Assembly: GCA_050943255.1 (NCBI GenBank)
Contig: JBMNOV010000001.1
Coordinates: 27,101 to 91,100, forward strand
Direction: 5' to 3'
DNA: 64,000 bases
From: UBA4844 sp050943255
GTDB taxonomy: Bacteria > Bacillota > Syntrophomonadia > Syntrophomonadales > Syntrophomonadaceae
Below the pieces are notes generated by a model, which was not told where the DNA came from, searched no databases, and was given only the letters and a program-made list of their open reading frames with translations. This document shows, piece by piece, positions 8,260 through 17,566 of this stretch. Both the position numbers and the translations under genes were made by a program. Position 1 is the stretch's first letter, and each line of letters opens with the position of its first letter.

Positions 8260-10677
8260 TTACATCCTAATAATAGTACCCCCTAGTAAATCTGCTGTTT
8301 CAGGGCTGCAGGTAGTAAAGATAACCTGATGCTTCTCGGCAAACCTTTTGATTAGATTAACGGCTGCCTGCTTCCTGCCAGGATCTAGGTCAACAAGGCA
8401 GTCATCCAGGATTATAAAACCTTTACTGTCTCCAAATATATACTCGGCCACAGCTAGTCTCAATGCCAAGGCAACCGCATCATAGGTCCCGGTGGAAAGC
8501 AGTTCAATCGGTATATTCATATTATCATCTTTTTCCAGTTTTAGTTCGAAATTATTACTGATATCTCCAGAAGTAAAATTGCCTTTGGTTAATGTCACTA
8601 GATACCCGGAAAAAGCATCAGCCACTGGTTTAAATGAATTATCATCTATTTGGTCGCGTACAGCTTCAAAAGCCGCCTTGATCTTGAGCAGTTTTTTCCC
8701 TTGCTCCAGCTTATGAATAAAAGTATCCTCGGCCTGCTGGTAAGCTTCCTTCAGGTCTTCATAAGATAATTCAGGAAGACTATTCTCACTCTCATAGTAT
8801 TCATCTTTTAAGGCTGACAAGGCTTTTTGGTGCTCATCATATGATTTGCGCAGACCTACCAGTTTGGTCCTGAACATATCGGCATTTGCGAATTCAGCCG
8901 GAAGGGGGGCCAGTTTCTCGATCTCCGCCTCCGCTTCCTTCTTCGCCATTTTTACAGTAATCATCTGCTCCAGTAATCCGTTTACATCTTCATATTCGTT
9001 CTGCCATTTAGCAACTATCGTTTCTAAAGATTTTCTTTGAGCCAGCAGATCGACCTTTTTATCATTGAGCTCCTTCATGACTGATTCAATGGTGGGCAGA
9101 TTTCTCACACCGCCTAGATCGCCATAATCATTGAGTTTGGCTACCAGTTCTTCATACTTAGCCCCTTCCAACAAACTAGTAATTTGTTTTTCCAGGCTCA
9201 ATATTTCATTGTAAATGCCATCTAATTTCTCTTTATTTAACTTGGCTGTTGCGATATTATCGACACCTAATTCTTGCAGCAGTGTTTCCAGTTTTGCTTT
9301 ATTCTCCTCGTATTGACTTCTTATCTCGGTAAAATCCATATCACCACTTTTGATTTCCAGGGATAAAAGGCTATTCTCCAATCTAATAAAGCCATTAGCT
9401 TTAAAGGTATCGCCAGCTTTAATAATGACAGATTCTTCCATATCCCTGGTAATGGTCAAGCCGGTTTCCCCTTCATACCGTATCAACTCTCCAATCATGA
9501 CTCCAGCCTGCATTTTAGCTTCAGCAGTCCGCATATCCTGCCAGTATTTCTCGAGGTCAATTATATTTTCTTTGGTTACATTGGCAATACTCCTGGCTTC
9601 TTCAGTTTTCTGCTGTATAAGCTGACGCAGCTCATTGATTTTATCCAGCTTTCTCTGCAGCGCTTCTTTCTCCAGGACTTTGGCAGCCTGCACTTTTTCT
9701 TTCTCTAGCTTCTTAGCTTCCTCCTCCAATTCGATCAGCTCTTTTGCCAAATTATCCAGCTCTAATTCATGCTTGGGCCACTTCTGGTTGATCTCCATGA
9801 GCATTGCCAGGTCTTTTTCATATTGATCTATTTTAGGCTCCAACTTAGATCTTTTTAGCACGTCTTCTTCAATCTGTTCCATTTGTTCCTTTTGCAGCTG
9901 AATAACAAATGTCTTTTCTTCCAAATTCCTTAATTGACTGCAAATTTCATCAAAATGCATTTGCCTGGCCCTAGCTTCCTCCATATCCCTAAGCAAGTTT
10001 TCCTTCTCATAATAACAGGTGAGAACCTCCCCTAGACCCGACTTATAAGGATTATTGATCCCCCGGTTGTTTTCAGGATAATTTTTTTCGACATCCCATC
10101 TTTTCAGCAATCTGTCGATCTCTGTATCGATTCGAACTCCCAAGTCATTAATGGAAACCCCATCTAGTTCCATTATTGCTTTTCGCAGCAGAGTGCTTAC
10201 TTCACTGGTAGTTTCTTGATTGCTGGTTATCCTCTGCAGCGCTTCACGAAAATGAACCTGTTTGGAAAAAAAGATATTGCTAAAAGTTCCTTCTCCGAAT
10301 CTTAATATTTCTTTTAAGATACCATTGACTTTGGCTTCGCTCACTAATATTTCTTCTTTTGGTGTAATTAGCTGTACTGAAGCGTTGGCACCCCATTGTT
10401 TAGAGATGGTAAATTCTCCGTCCTCACAGACTAATACTAACTCGCTGTCAAAGGTGTCACCGTTGGGCAAAGGCTTAAATTGGGAATAAAACGTTTTATC
10501 CGCTGCCGATCTTCGATCGTATTTTGTTGATTTGAATATAGCTGCATGAATGCCTTCGATCAACGTACTCTTCCCCGACTCATTATTACCTAATAAAACA
10601 TTGAGCCCGCCCCTGAATTCCAAAGATTTATCCTTTATGCCTGCAAATCGCCGGCAACGGTATTCTTTGATGATCAT
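8260..10677 (-). CDS. SbcC/YhaN-like SMC-type ATPase
   Basis: 805 residues. N-terminal ATPase half with Walker A GNNESGKST (about residues 31-39). A long coiled-coil middle (roughly 200-650) is rich in Glu, Lys and Leu. The C-terminal half has LSTGTYDAVALALRLA (signature-like) and Walker B GFIILDDCLVDLD. It overlaps the upstream nuclease gene by 4 bases, the standard SbcCD/YhaNO arrangement for processing DNA ends. Shorter than E. coli SbcC (about 1050), nearer YhaN. A 145-base degraded copy of its middle occurs at 53853-53996. Confidence 0.85.
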   Translation of the reverse strand: MIIKEYRCRRFAGIKDKSLEFRGGLNVLLGNNESGKSTLIEGIHAAIFKSTKYDRRSAADKTFYSQFKPLPNGDTFDSELVLVCEDGEFTISKQWGANASVQLITPKEEILVSEAKVNGILKEILRFGEGTFSNIFFSKQVHFREALQRITSNQETTSEVSTLLRKAIMELDGVSINDLGVRIDTEIDRLLKRWDVEKNYPENNRGINNPYKSGLGEVLTCYYEKENLLRDMEEARARQMHFDEICSQLRNLEEKTFVIQLQKEQMEQIEEDVLKRSKLEPKIDQYEKDLAMLMEINQKWPKHELELDNLAKELIELEEEAKKLEKEKVQAAKVLEKEALQRKLDKINELRQLIQQKTEEARSIANVTKENIIDLEKYWQDMRTAEAKMQAGVMIGELIRYEGETGLTITRDMEESVIIKAGDTFKANGFIRLENSLLSLEIKSGDMDFTEIRSQYEENKAKLETLLQELGVDNIATAKLNKEKLDGIYNEILSLEKQITSLLEGAKYEELVAKLNDYGDLGGVRNLPTIESVMKELNDKKVDLLAQRKSLETIVAKWQNEYEDVNGLLEQMITVKMAKKEAEAEIEKLAPLPAEFANADMFRTKLVGLRKSYDEHQKALSALKDEYYESENSLPELSYEDLKEAYQQAEDTFIHKLEQGKKLLKIKAAFEAVRDQIDDNSFKPVADAFSGYLVTLTKGNFTSGDISNNFELKLEKDDNMNIPIELLSTGTYDAVALALRLAVAEYIFGDSKGFIILDDCLVDLDPGRKQAAVNLIKRFAEKHQVIFTTCSPETADLLGGTIIRM

Positions 10678-11786
10678 TTTCTCACCCCCATGATCAGCTC
10701 ATAGGCCATTTGCATGGCATCCTCGTCATCAGTTAATGCCTTTAATAACTGTTGTGGAAAAGAGCCCTCGGTAAATTCTTGACTGATCTTTTCCGGGGTA
10801 ATTTTTATACCCAGGTTGAAATCATCAATGATTAGGTATGCCAGGGTTTGTTCCAAAGTTTTGAATATTTCTTTTCGATAACTGTATGTATCATTTGATA
10901 CCCTTCCAGCCAGATGGATCCTGGCTATAGTGGTTTCCGGTTTTTCTTTAAGCAGCGCTGCCTGCAGTTGATCCAGGTCATCAGAATCTGCGATAGTGTA
11001 GTTTTTATCCAAAAAACGGTAAGTCCCGGTCAAAACCAGATTAGCAGTTTTTCTCTTATGATCATCCACATCGATAAGCCACGCGTGCCCATTGTGCCAA
11101 CAATCTAATCCATCTGGTTCCGGTGTTCCCGGGTTAAACACCTTCCAATCTTTTATTGATTCATTAACAGGATAAGCCACATGAGTATGCCCCAGCAGCC
11201 ATAGATCCATAGGAAGATTCTCCAGTTCCTGCGGAGTCATGTAAAAATAACTGGATTCTATATCAGGCGAAATGCCCTGAAGCGACCCGTGAGCAATACC
11301 AATATTTATGTGTTCGGAATCAACTTTTTGTTCCCCGATCCAGCCGATATTGTTGGTATCACTGTGTTTGGAATGGCAGGGTGCTGGATAAACCGTTACA
11401 TCCAGCCCGTAATCTATCAAAGAGACAGGGGCTTCCCGATCTAAGAATATCGTTTTATCTCCAATAGTATTTTTGAAAGTATCCCAAAAATCCATCCTAT
11501 CGTTATCGTAATCATGATTACCAGGCAGAATTAAAACACATTCTCCCTGAAATTCCTCCAAGTATTGAGCTGTCTGGACAATAGCCTTTTTGTTAATGCC
11601 CTTGATGTTGTGAAACAAATCACCAGCTACCACAAACAGATTGCAGTTTTCTTTATTGGCTATGGACAGCATCTTGAGCAATACCTCCAACCTGGCCTCC
11701 TGCAATTTGCTTTTAATCGGCTCAGGATAGCTATTGAATTTCATGCCAATATGTAAATCGGCAGTATGAAATATTTTGATCGGCAT
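10674..11786 (-). CDS. SbcD/YhaO-like DNA repair metallonuclease
   Basis: 370 residues from the ATG at 11786, which has GGGGAGG 6 bases upstream; the GTG at 11801 lies before that ribosome site and is rejected. Calcineurin-type phosphoesterase motifs are all present: DLH (residues 10-12), GDLFH, GNHD, an AHG segment and GHTH. Two-metal Mn2+ nuclease, partner of the downstream ATPase. The C-terminal 130 residues form the expected capping/dimer region, weakly conserved. Confidence 0.88.
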   Translation of the reverse strand: MPIKIFHTADLHIGMKFNSYPEPIKSKLQEARLEVLLKMLSIANKENCNLFVVAGDLFHNIKGINKKAIVQTAQYLEEFQGECVLILPGNHDYDNDRMDFWDTFKNTIGDKTIFLDREAPVSLIDYGLDVTVYPAPCHSKHSDTNNIGWIGEQKVDSEHINIGIAHGSLQGISPDIESSYFYMTPQELENLPMDLWLLGHTHVAYPVNESIKDWKVFNPGTPEPDGLDCWHNGHAWLIDVDDHKRKTANLVLTGTYRFLDKNYTIADSDDLDQLQAALLKEKPETTIARIHLAGRVSNDTYSYRKEIFKTLEQTLAYLIIDDFNLGIKITPEKISQEFTEGSFPQQLLKALTDDEDAMQMAYELIMGVRK

Positions 11787-11934
11787 CTTTATCCTCCCCA
11801 CTCTAATAGCTATTAAACGCTTTTAGACTAACCCCCAATTAAGTCCTTCCAGCCTTCATAAATTATAACCATAGCAAAGTATCCAATTCACAGTATTTCA
11901 GCAGTGCTTGTTTTAATTTTAAACGCTCATAGTC

Positions 11935-12175
11935 TGACATTTCTTCAAATGACTAGTTCCGCCGGTTTAGCAAACAAGTATTGAATGGCATCGATTTCCT
12001 CAACATGACGAACCCATCTACTTCGTTGCTGCTTTTTAGCTCTTGGCATTATCATAGCAGATTCCCATGCTTACAACGCATTGCTAGCTTCGAAAAAGCG
12101 GGTTACCTCAACTTCATTTTTGTATCCTAGAGGCCTGAAGGCAACAATCACTCTATATACATAACAAGCACCTCC
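11935..12175 (-). pseudogene. Decayed coding remnant, unassigned
   Basis: On the minus strand two short open stretches follow each other in different frames. One reads VIVAFRPLGYKNEVEVTRFFEAS then stop. The other reads MPRAKKQQRSRWVRHVEE then IDAIQYLFAKPAELV and stop. A GGAGG box lies just upstream of the first (near 12178). The layout suggests one former gene broken by frameshift and stop, family not recognised. The surrounding 11787-12280 holds no intact gene. Confidence 0.3.
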
Positions 12176-12280
12176 TCTTATCAGGTATTTTCTGTGCGAT
12201 AATTCCTATTACTACTATGAATGTAATAATCTATATGCACAAGCGCTCTTATAGTAATAGTAAACACTACCCTGAGGATA

Positions 12281-12660
12281 AACTGGAACAAAAAGTAATA
12301 GCCGAAATTGGAAAGAAAATTATAACCCAGAAAACGAAGAGGACTTAATTAATAGAATCTGGCAACATATTAATACAATAAATAAAGGTCAAGACAAAGA
12401 AAAAACATGCTGTTCGAACAGCTGCAGGTTGAAAATAAAAGAAATGAACCGCATTATTAAGACCATCGAGGATGGTCTACCCTATAAGCACATGGCCGAC
12501 AAGTTTAGCCAGTTCGGGGGCAAAAGCAATACATGGAACAAAGCTGGATGAATGCCGCTCCCCTTTTGAAGATACTACCCGCCGCGACGTAGTAAACTAC
12601 ATGAGAAAGCAAAAATGCAGATTGGCTATCGGTGCCTCTCTGGAAACCAGAAAGAAATAA
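12281..12660 (+). pseudogene. Frameshifted coding remnant, unassigned
   Basis: A frame open from 12281 to a TGA near 12550 reads NYNPENEEDLINRIWQHI, later EMNRIIKTIEDGLPYKHMAD and KFSQFGG. It then continues in another frame as AKAIHGTKLDECRSPFED and RRDVVNYMRKQKCRLAIG to the TAA at 12660. The switch near 12525 looks like a 1-base frameshift in one former gene of about 125 codons. A 9-bp hairpin starts right after the stop. Family not recognised. Confidence 0.35.
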
Positions 12661-12684
12661 TGACCTCATACTTACATGAGGTCA
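12661..12684 (+). terminator. Hairpin after the decayed ORF
   Basis: TGACCTCAT - 6-base loop - ATGAGGTCA, directly after the stop codon at 12660. The T tract is poor, so it is either a weak terminator or a relic of one. Confidence 0.4.
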
Positions 12685-12745
12685 AAGTCTTTGATAATAA
12701 ACTCGATTGTATTTTCAAACTTCAGCTCGAAAGTTCTGATAAGCA

Positions 12746-12830
12746 TGGTGTCGGAGGCGGGACTTGAACCCGCACCCGGTTAAGGATACGCCCCTCAAAC
12801 GTACGTGTCTGCCCGTTCCACCACTCCGAC
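12746..12830 (-). tRNA. tRNA-Leu(GAG)
   Basis: 85 bases with encoded CCA. Acceptor stem GTCGGAG/CTCCGAC, long variable arm, T-arm GCGGGTTCAAGTCCCGC. The anticodon loop TTGAGGG lies between TACGT and GCGTA, giving anticodon GAG (codons CUC/CUU). A consensus promoter lies just upstream on the same strand. Confidence 0.95.
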
Positions 12831-12866
12831 ACAATTGTTAGGTTTGTCATTATCTCGACGAAATTA

Positions 12867-12895
12867 ATTATATAATGCTTTGCGAGCAGTGTCAA
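12867..12895 (-). promoter_or_regulatory. Sigma-A promoter of tRNA-Leu(GAG)
   Basis: Minus strand TTGACA (12895-12890), 17-base spacer, TATAAT (12872-12867): a perfect consensus. The -10 ends 36 bases before the tRNA 5' end. Confidence 0.85.
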
Positions 12896-12953
12896 TTATC
12901 ACTCAGCTTATGTTTTTAATGCTTAGTACTATTGCACTTCAGCTTTCTGGTAT

Positions 12954-14609
12954 CTAAATCTCCTTCCCTTGCTCCTCAGGTTTATTATTGCCTTCATCAA
13001 GTGAAGACTTACGTAATTCTATCTGATTCCAGTTTACCATTTCCATGCTATCCACTGTAAGATTGGCCACGTTTTTACTAATAAGCTTATGAGCACATTT
13101 CTGAAAAAGCCAGAGACAAGGAGCATCGTCTATAATTATTTCTTCCGCCCGGTGCAGGTAATCCAAGCGTTTCTCTAGGTTCAATTCCTTTCTTGACAAA
13201 TCCAGCAGTTTATCTACCTGAGGATTGTGATAAGCGGAGAAATTGCTAATCCCGATTTTAGAACTGTGAAACATGCTATATATAAAGTTATCCGGGTCAG
13301 GATAATCAGCATACCAACTCACCCGACCACAAGGTATTTGCATTTTTCCTAATTGTTTACTGTAGTATTCCCAATCCATAGTATTTAACTCTACCAAAAA
13401 GCCAACCTGTTTTAGTTGCTGGGCTAACATGTCCAGCACAGCACGGTGCCCTTCATCATTATCATAGGTTATAGATAAGGTTATCAAGTCATTTGCACTA
13501 TAACCAGCTTCCTCCAGCAATTGCCGCGCCTTTTCCGGCTCATAACTATAACCGCTCATTTCGCCTTTATACCCTTTAAAACCCAAAGGTACGGCAGTAC
13601 TTATAGGAGTATATGCCCCCCCTAATACGGTGTCATTTATAGCCTTACGGTCGATAGCATAGTTTAGTGCGCGCCGGAGTAAATAGCCTTTAGTAAAAGG
13701 TTTTTTATTGACATTAAGCACCAGCTGATATGTATTAAGCAAGTTTTGCTTGATATATAAATCCTTATATTCGGGATTCTTGCTGATTTCCTTTATTTGG
13801 CTAAAGGGTATTGAGTCAAGATAATCCAATTTATGTGCCTTATAATCCTCCAAGGCCTTTATTTCATCGTCATACACAGTAAAATTTATAGCACTTAATC
13901 GTGGTCCTGACTGGTGATACTCTTCATTTTTTAGCAGGAGAATGCTTTTATTTTCTTCTATTTCCTTAAAAACGTAAGGGCCAGTACCTGGGCTCGGATT
14001 ATTCTGGTTATCTTCACTAAGATCATATACCCAGAAAACAGGACTAGTCAGAATATATATAAATGCGGAATTGGGCTGGTCAAAAGTAATCTTTATGGTC
14101 GATTCATTAACTGCCTGAATACCGGAAATTTCATTTTTCATACCTTCTGCCATTTCATTACTGCCAACAATAGGCAAAAACATACTAACATTAGACCAAA
14201 TCTGGCTATTAATAAAGCTTTTTTCCCAGGCAGCTTTAACATTAGCAGCAGTTAGTTTTTTTCCGTTATGAAATTTTATATTATTTTTTAACTGTATAAC
14301 CAAGGTTTTCGCATCAGAACTATACTTCCATTTTTTTGCCAGAAGCGGTTCAAGCTCACCTGACTTTTCGTTATAACACACTAGACCTTCATAAACAGCG
14401 CTGGCAATAAGTCTTTCCTGGTGTTCAGCTACATTTGCAGGATCAAGCGAATTTACTCTTCCACATATTCCGGCATTAAAGGTACGATTATCAAGATTAG
14501 CAGTATATACGGCCAAGTTATATCTATTTATAAGAACTGCGACAAAAATGGTTAGAAGTAACAGAAAACCAACAAAAGCCAGCTTATATTTCTTCTGTGA
14601 GTCAAACAT
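12954..14609 (-). CDS. Peptide/nickel-type ABC transporter substrate-binding protein
   Basis: 551 residues of solute-binding protein family 5 (OppA/DppA). Residues about 9-28 are a single hydrophobic anchor (LAFVGFLLLLTIFVAVLI). No Cys lipobox is seen, so it is probably anchored by an uncleaved helix rather than lipid. Family landmarks: SLDPANVAEHQERLIASAVYEGL, VIQLKNNIKFHNGKKLTA, the YAIDR-type segment LNYAIDRKAIN, and YADYPDPDNFI. No permease or ATPase genes are adjacent, so its transporter is elsewhere. GGGGG lies 7 bases before the ATG. Confidence 0.88.
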   Translation of the reverse strand: MFDSQKKYKLAFVGFLLLLTIFVAVLINRYNLAVYTANLDNRTFNAGICGRVNSLDPANVAEHQERLIASAVYEGLVCYNEKSGELEPLLAKKWKYSSDAKTLVIQLKNNIKFHNGKKLTAANVKAAWEKSFINSQIWSNVSMFLPIVGSNEMAEGMKNEISGIQAVNESTIKITFDQPNSAFIYILTSPVFWVYDLSEDNQNNPSPGTGPYVFKEIEENKSILLLKNEEYHQSGPRLSAINFTVYDDEIKALEDYKAHKLDYLDSIPFSQIKEISKNPEYKDLYIKQNLLNTYQLVLNVNKKPFTKGYLLRRALNYAIDRKAINDTVLGGAYTPISTAVPLGFKGYKGEMSGYSYEPEKARQLLEEAGYSANDLITLSITYDNDEGHRAVLDMLAQQLKQVGFLVELNTMDWEYYSKQLGKMQIPCGRVSWYADYPDPDNFIYSMFHSSKIGISNFSAYHNPQVDKLLDLSRKELNLEKRLDYLHRAEEIIIDDAPCLWLFQKCAHKLISKNVANLTVDSMEMVNWNQIELRKSSLDEGNNKPEEQGKEI

Positions 14610-14720
14610 ATTTGTTCCCCCTAAAATATACTTATGGGAACATTATATTAGACAAGCATTTGCATTATTCCGTCACCTATTATTTCACTATGAATAAGTT
14701 CTGTTATACTATATTTTCGC

Positions 14721-15284
14721 TTACTGGTAAATAGCATTATAGGCTTCATAATTGTTAAGTACATTCTTAACATAAAGCCGGGTCTCCTCAAATGGTATTT
14801 GATCGATTGACTGGCGGCTGCCATCCCACTTCCCATTTAACACCCATTCCCTAACCTTTCCCCTCCCGGCATTATATGCGGCTACTATCATAGGGGTACG
14901 CCCATCAAACTCTTGGCTTAAATTATTCAGATACCAACAACCAAAACGTATATTTATTTCGGGATCGTGTAAGCTCTCGGAGCTAAAATCGCTTATTCCC
15001 TGTATTTCAGAAATCCATTGTGCCGTTTCGGGCATTATTTGCATAAGCCCTCTCGCACCCACTGGTGATTGAGCAGCATTTTGATACTTACTTTCAGCTC
15101 TAATAATAGCAAATACTAAATACGGGTCAACACCGTATTCCTGAGCAGCAGTAAATACCAGATCACTATGTGGCTGAGGATAAAATATGCTTATCCACTT
15201 AGGGAAGGTTAAAACCACTACAAGAAATAACAGAATACTGACCCACATTAAAATGGAAAGCCTTTTCCTGATGTTGTGTTTCAA
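14721..15284 (-). CDS. Lytic murein transglycosylase (SLT domain)
   Basis: 187 residues starting TTG at 15284 with GGAGG 10 bases upstream. One N-terminal membrane helix (about 9-27), then an SLT domain with catalytic Glu64 in RAESKY, followed by SPVGARGLMQIMPETA and AAYNAGRGKV. It cleaves peptidoglycan between MurNAc and GlcNAc outside the cell. Last gene of polA-mutM-ytaF-coaE, a linkage common in Firmicutes. Confidence 0.92.
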   Translation of the reverse strand: MKHNIRKRLSILMWVSILLFLVVVLTFPKWISIFYPQPHSDLVFTAAQEYGVDPYLVFAIIRAESKYQNAAQSPVGARGLMQIMPETAQWISEIQGISDFSSESLHDPEINIRFGCWYLNNLSQEFDGRTPMIVAAYNAGRGKVREWVLNGKWDGSRQSIDQIPFEETRLYVKNVLNNYEAYNAIYQ

Positions 15285-15313
15285 TATAATACAACCTCCA
15301 GAGATAAATACTA

Positions 15314-15931
15314 TTAAAACATATTATTATAGTCTTTGATTTTAATTTCGTTGTAATATCTGGTCGCTTTTTCTCTAGTTTCCATAATACTACCTCGGTT
15401 ATCAATGACAGCATCAGCACGCCTGGCTTTCTCATCTAGTGACATTTGGGAATTAATCCGCTTTACTGCATCCTCATATTTCAGGTTATCCCTTTCCATC
15501 AAGCGTTTTATCTGGGTATTGCGATCCACCCAAACCACTATTACTTGTTGACATAACATGTCCATTTTAGTCTCATACAGCAAGGGAACATCAAGAACGA
15601 CAATAGCGTCTGGCTTTTCCATGCTAATTTTATTCAGAAGATTTTTAGTGTATTGCATAATACGGGGATGTGTAATCCGGTTAAGTTCTTGCATGGCTTG
15701 GGGATTATTAAAAACAATTTCACCTATTTTAGGACGGTTTAAACTTTGGTCGGAGTTGACAACTTCAGTACCAAACAGCTCTACAATATCTTCCCAGGCT
15801 GGTTGATAAGGTTTTACAATCTCACGAGCTATTTGGTCAGCATCAAGCACAATTGCACCCAGTTTTTTAAAAATATTGGATACTGTACTTTTTCCACTTG
15901 CTATACCACCCGTTAAACCGATTATTTTCAT
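15314..15931 (-). CDS. coaE: Dephospho-CoA kinase
   Basis: 205 residues. The ATG at 15931 with GAGGAG upstream is preferred over the TTG at 15955, since the family begins MKIIGLTGGIASGKST, the P-loop. Phosphorylates dephospho-CoA, the last CoA step. LDADQIAREIVKP, VVLDVPLLYE and the DAVIDNRG segment are typical. Follows ytaF by 10 bases. Confidence 0.95.
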   Translation of the reverse strand: MKIIGLTGGIASGKSTVSNIFKKLGAIVLDADQIAREIVKPYQPAWEDIVELFGTEVVNSDQSLNRPKIGEIVFNNPQAMQELNRITHPRIMQYTKNLLNKISMEKPDAIVVLDVPLLYETKMDMLCQQVIVVWVDRNTQIKRLMERDNLKYEDAVKRINSQMSLDEKARRADAVIDNRGSIMETREKATRYYNEIKIKDYNNMF

Positions 15932-15941
15932 TTGTTTCTCC

Positions 15942-16577
15942 TCACAATAATTCAATTATACCAATTATTATTAACACTAACCCGGGAACTATAGAAGCAG
16001 TAAACTTTAAAGCTCCAGTATTAATCTTACTGCCAAGAAATATTCCACTATTTATCAGTATAAATTTTAACATACCAACGGTTATAGCAGTATATAAAAT
16101 ATTACTCCCAGTCATGGCCATTCCTATTCCAGCTCCCAAAGCATCTAAAGCCAAGGCCAAACCTAGAAAAAAGGCTTCCTTTGCACCTATTTCCCCAGAA
16201 CAATCGAAATCAGCCCGGGAGGGTTGCTTGAGTATCTGTACGATTATCCCCAAAGGTTTAATACTGAATGCTAATAATGGTTCCTGCCCATTATTGTCCA
16301 GGGAGTTGATCTTCTCACGACAAGCATTAGTAAGAAAGTACACTCCAATTCCAATTATTAAAATTACACCTATTAGGGAAGATATTTCAGATGAAAGCAA
16401 TCCGGTAAGACCTACACCGCAAAGCATTGATATACTTACCGCTAACGCAGAGGCCAAAGAAATAACCAATAAAGAAAAAAAGGGTATTTTTATTTTACTT
16501 ATACCATATGCTATCCCTACCATAAAACCATCTGCACTTACTGCTAGGGCAAATAATACTAAGGTAAGAAACTTCAC
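15942..16577 (-). CDS. ytaF: Sporulation membrane protein YtaF (MntP-like)
   Basis: 211 residues from the GTG at 16577; AGGAG lies 8 bases upstream, while the GTG at 16586 overlaps that site. Six hydrophobic segments in two blocks of three. The conserved ALAVSADGFMVGIAYG and ALALDALGAGIGMA repeats of the MntP/YtaF fold each carry an Asp in the membrane. A loop of about 35 residues separates the halves. Lies between mutM and coaE as in Bacillus and relatives. Transport role is inferred from the fold. Confidence 0.88.
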   Translation of the reverse strand: MKFLTLVLFALAVSADGFMVGIAYGISKIKIPFFSLLVISLASALAVSISMLCGVGLTGLLSSEISSLIGVILIIGIGVYFLTNACREKINSLDNNGQEPLLAFSIKPLGIIVQILKQPSRADFDCSGEIGAKEAFFLGLALALDALGAGIGMAMTGSNILYTAITVGMLKFILINSGIFLGSKINTGALKFTASIVPGLVLIIIGIIELL

Positions 16578-16649
16578 CAGAAACACTCCTATCCGTTATT
16601 AGCAGTTCAATCTACTATATGGACAAAAGTGTTAATGTGTTACCCATCT

Positions 16650-17456
16650 TTAGTGCTGGCAATTATTGCAGAAGTGGGTACTACGCCCACCGATGCGAAT
16701 TTGTTGAATGGTTTGATGGCACTGCAGGCATGGCTGGTTTTGTCTCCCATATACTTTTAGATGTTTCTGAAAATTACCTTTCTGGTTAAATGGATCACGA
16801 TAATCACGAAAGGTAGTTCCTCTATACTCAATACCTTGATAGAGAATATTACGTATGAAACGGTGTAATTTTATTATTTCACTCTGGTCTAGTGAAGATG
16901 CGGGGCGATCGGGTCGTATACCTGCAGCAAAAAGAGCCTCATCCGCATAAATGTTACCAATCCCACTGATTAGATGCTGGTTTAATAAGATGTTCTTTAC
17001 CGGAGCTTGGCGGTGTTCTAATACTTTCTGTAAATAGGCAACAGTAAATTCATTAGAAAGGGGTTCCGGTCCCATGTTGTTGAAAAATAGCTTTAAGTCT
17101 TGTATAAGCCAAATTCCGCCAAAGCGGCGGGGATCCTGGTAAACTAGCATATTACCATTATTGAGGTATATGAGCGCATGAATATGTTTCTGACTAGGTT
17201 CATTATAATTCCGTATCATGTAAAAACGGCCGCTCATGCCCAGATGAAATACTAGATTGTGATTACACCCTAGGTAAAATACAAAAAATTTCCCCCGGCG
17301 CTTAATGTCTTTTATAATCCTATTATTAAGCTCGTCTGCTGGAAATTGCTGCAGGCGAATAATATCCTGCCGTCTTATATCAATAGTTTTTATTCTTGCT
17401 CCTACATTCACCTGCAGGGATCTAACTATAGTTTCAACTTCCGGAAGTTCAGGCAT
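16650..17456 (-). CDS. mutM: Formamidopyrimidine-DNA glycosylase (Fpg/MutM)
   Basis: 268 residues. The second of two adjacent ATGs is taken as start because the mature enzyme needs Pro at position 2 (MPELPEVET) and its distance from the AGGAGG box is better. Removes 8-oxoguanine by a Pro/Glu mechanism and nicks the strand. The C-terminal zinc finger C-x2-C (CLQCHQ) and C-x2-C (CNNC) with RSTHF are intact. Operon with polA upstream. Confidence 0.96.
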   Translation of the reverse strand: MPELPEVETIVRSLQVNVGARIKTIDIRRQDIIRLQQFPADELNNRIIKDIKRRGKFFVFYLGCNHNLVFHLGMSGRFYMIRNYNEPSQKHIHALIYLNNGNMLVYQDPRRFGGIWLIQDLKLFFNNMGPEPLSNEFTVAYLQKVLEHRQAPVKNILLNQHLISGIGNIYADEALFAAGIRPDRPASSLDQSEIIKLHRFIRNILYQGIEYRGTTFRDYRDPFNQKGNFQKHLKVYGRQNQPCLQCHQTIQQIRIGGRSTHFCNNCQH

Positions 17457-17566
17457 CATAACCTCCTGTATAACGAAAAATAAACGCCGATCTTTTATAA
17501 TATATTTAAGATATTGATGTTCCGCCTTACTGTTTCACACCTAATGTTGCAATCTCTATTGCCTTA

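Noticed and set aside
15898..16602. 234-codon plus-strand ORF
   Set aside because: It is the antisense shadow of ytaF, which has clear membrane repeats and a ribosome site.
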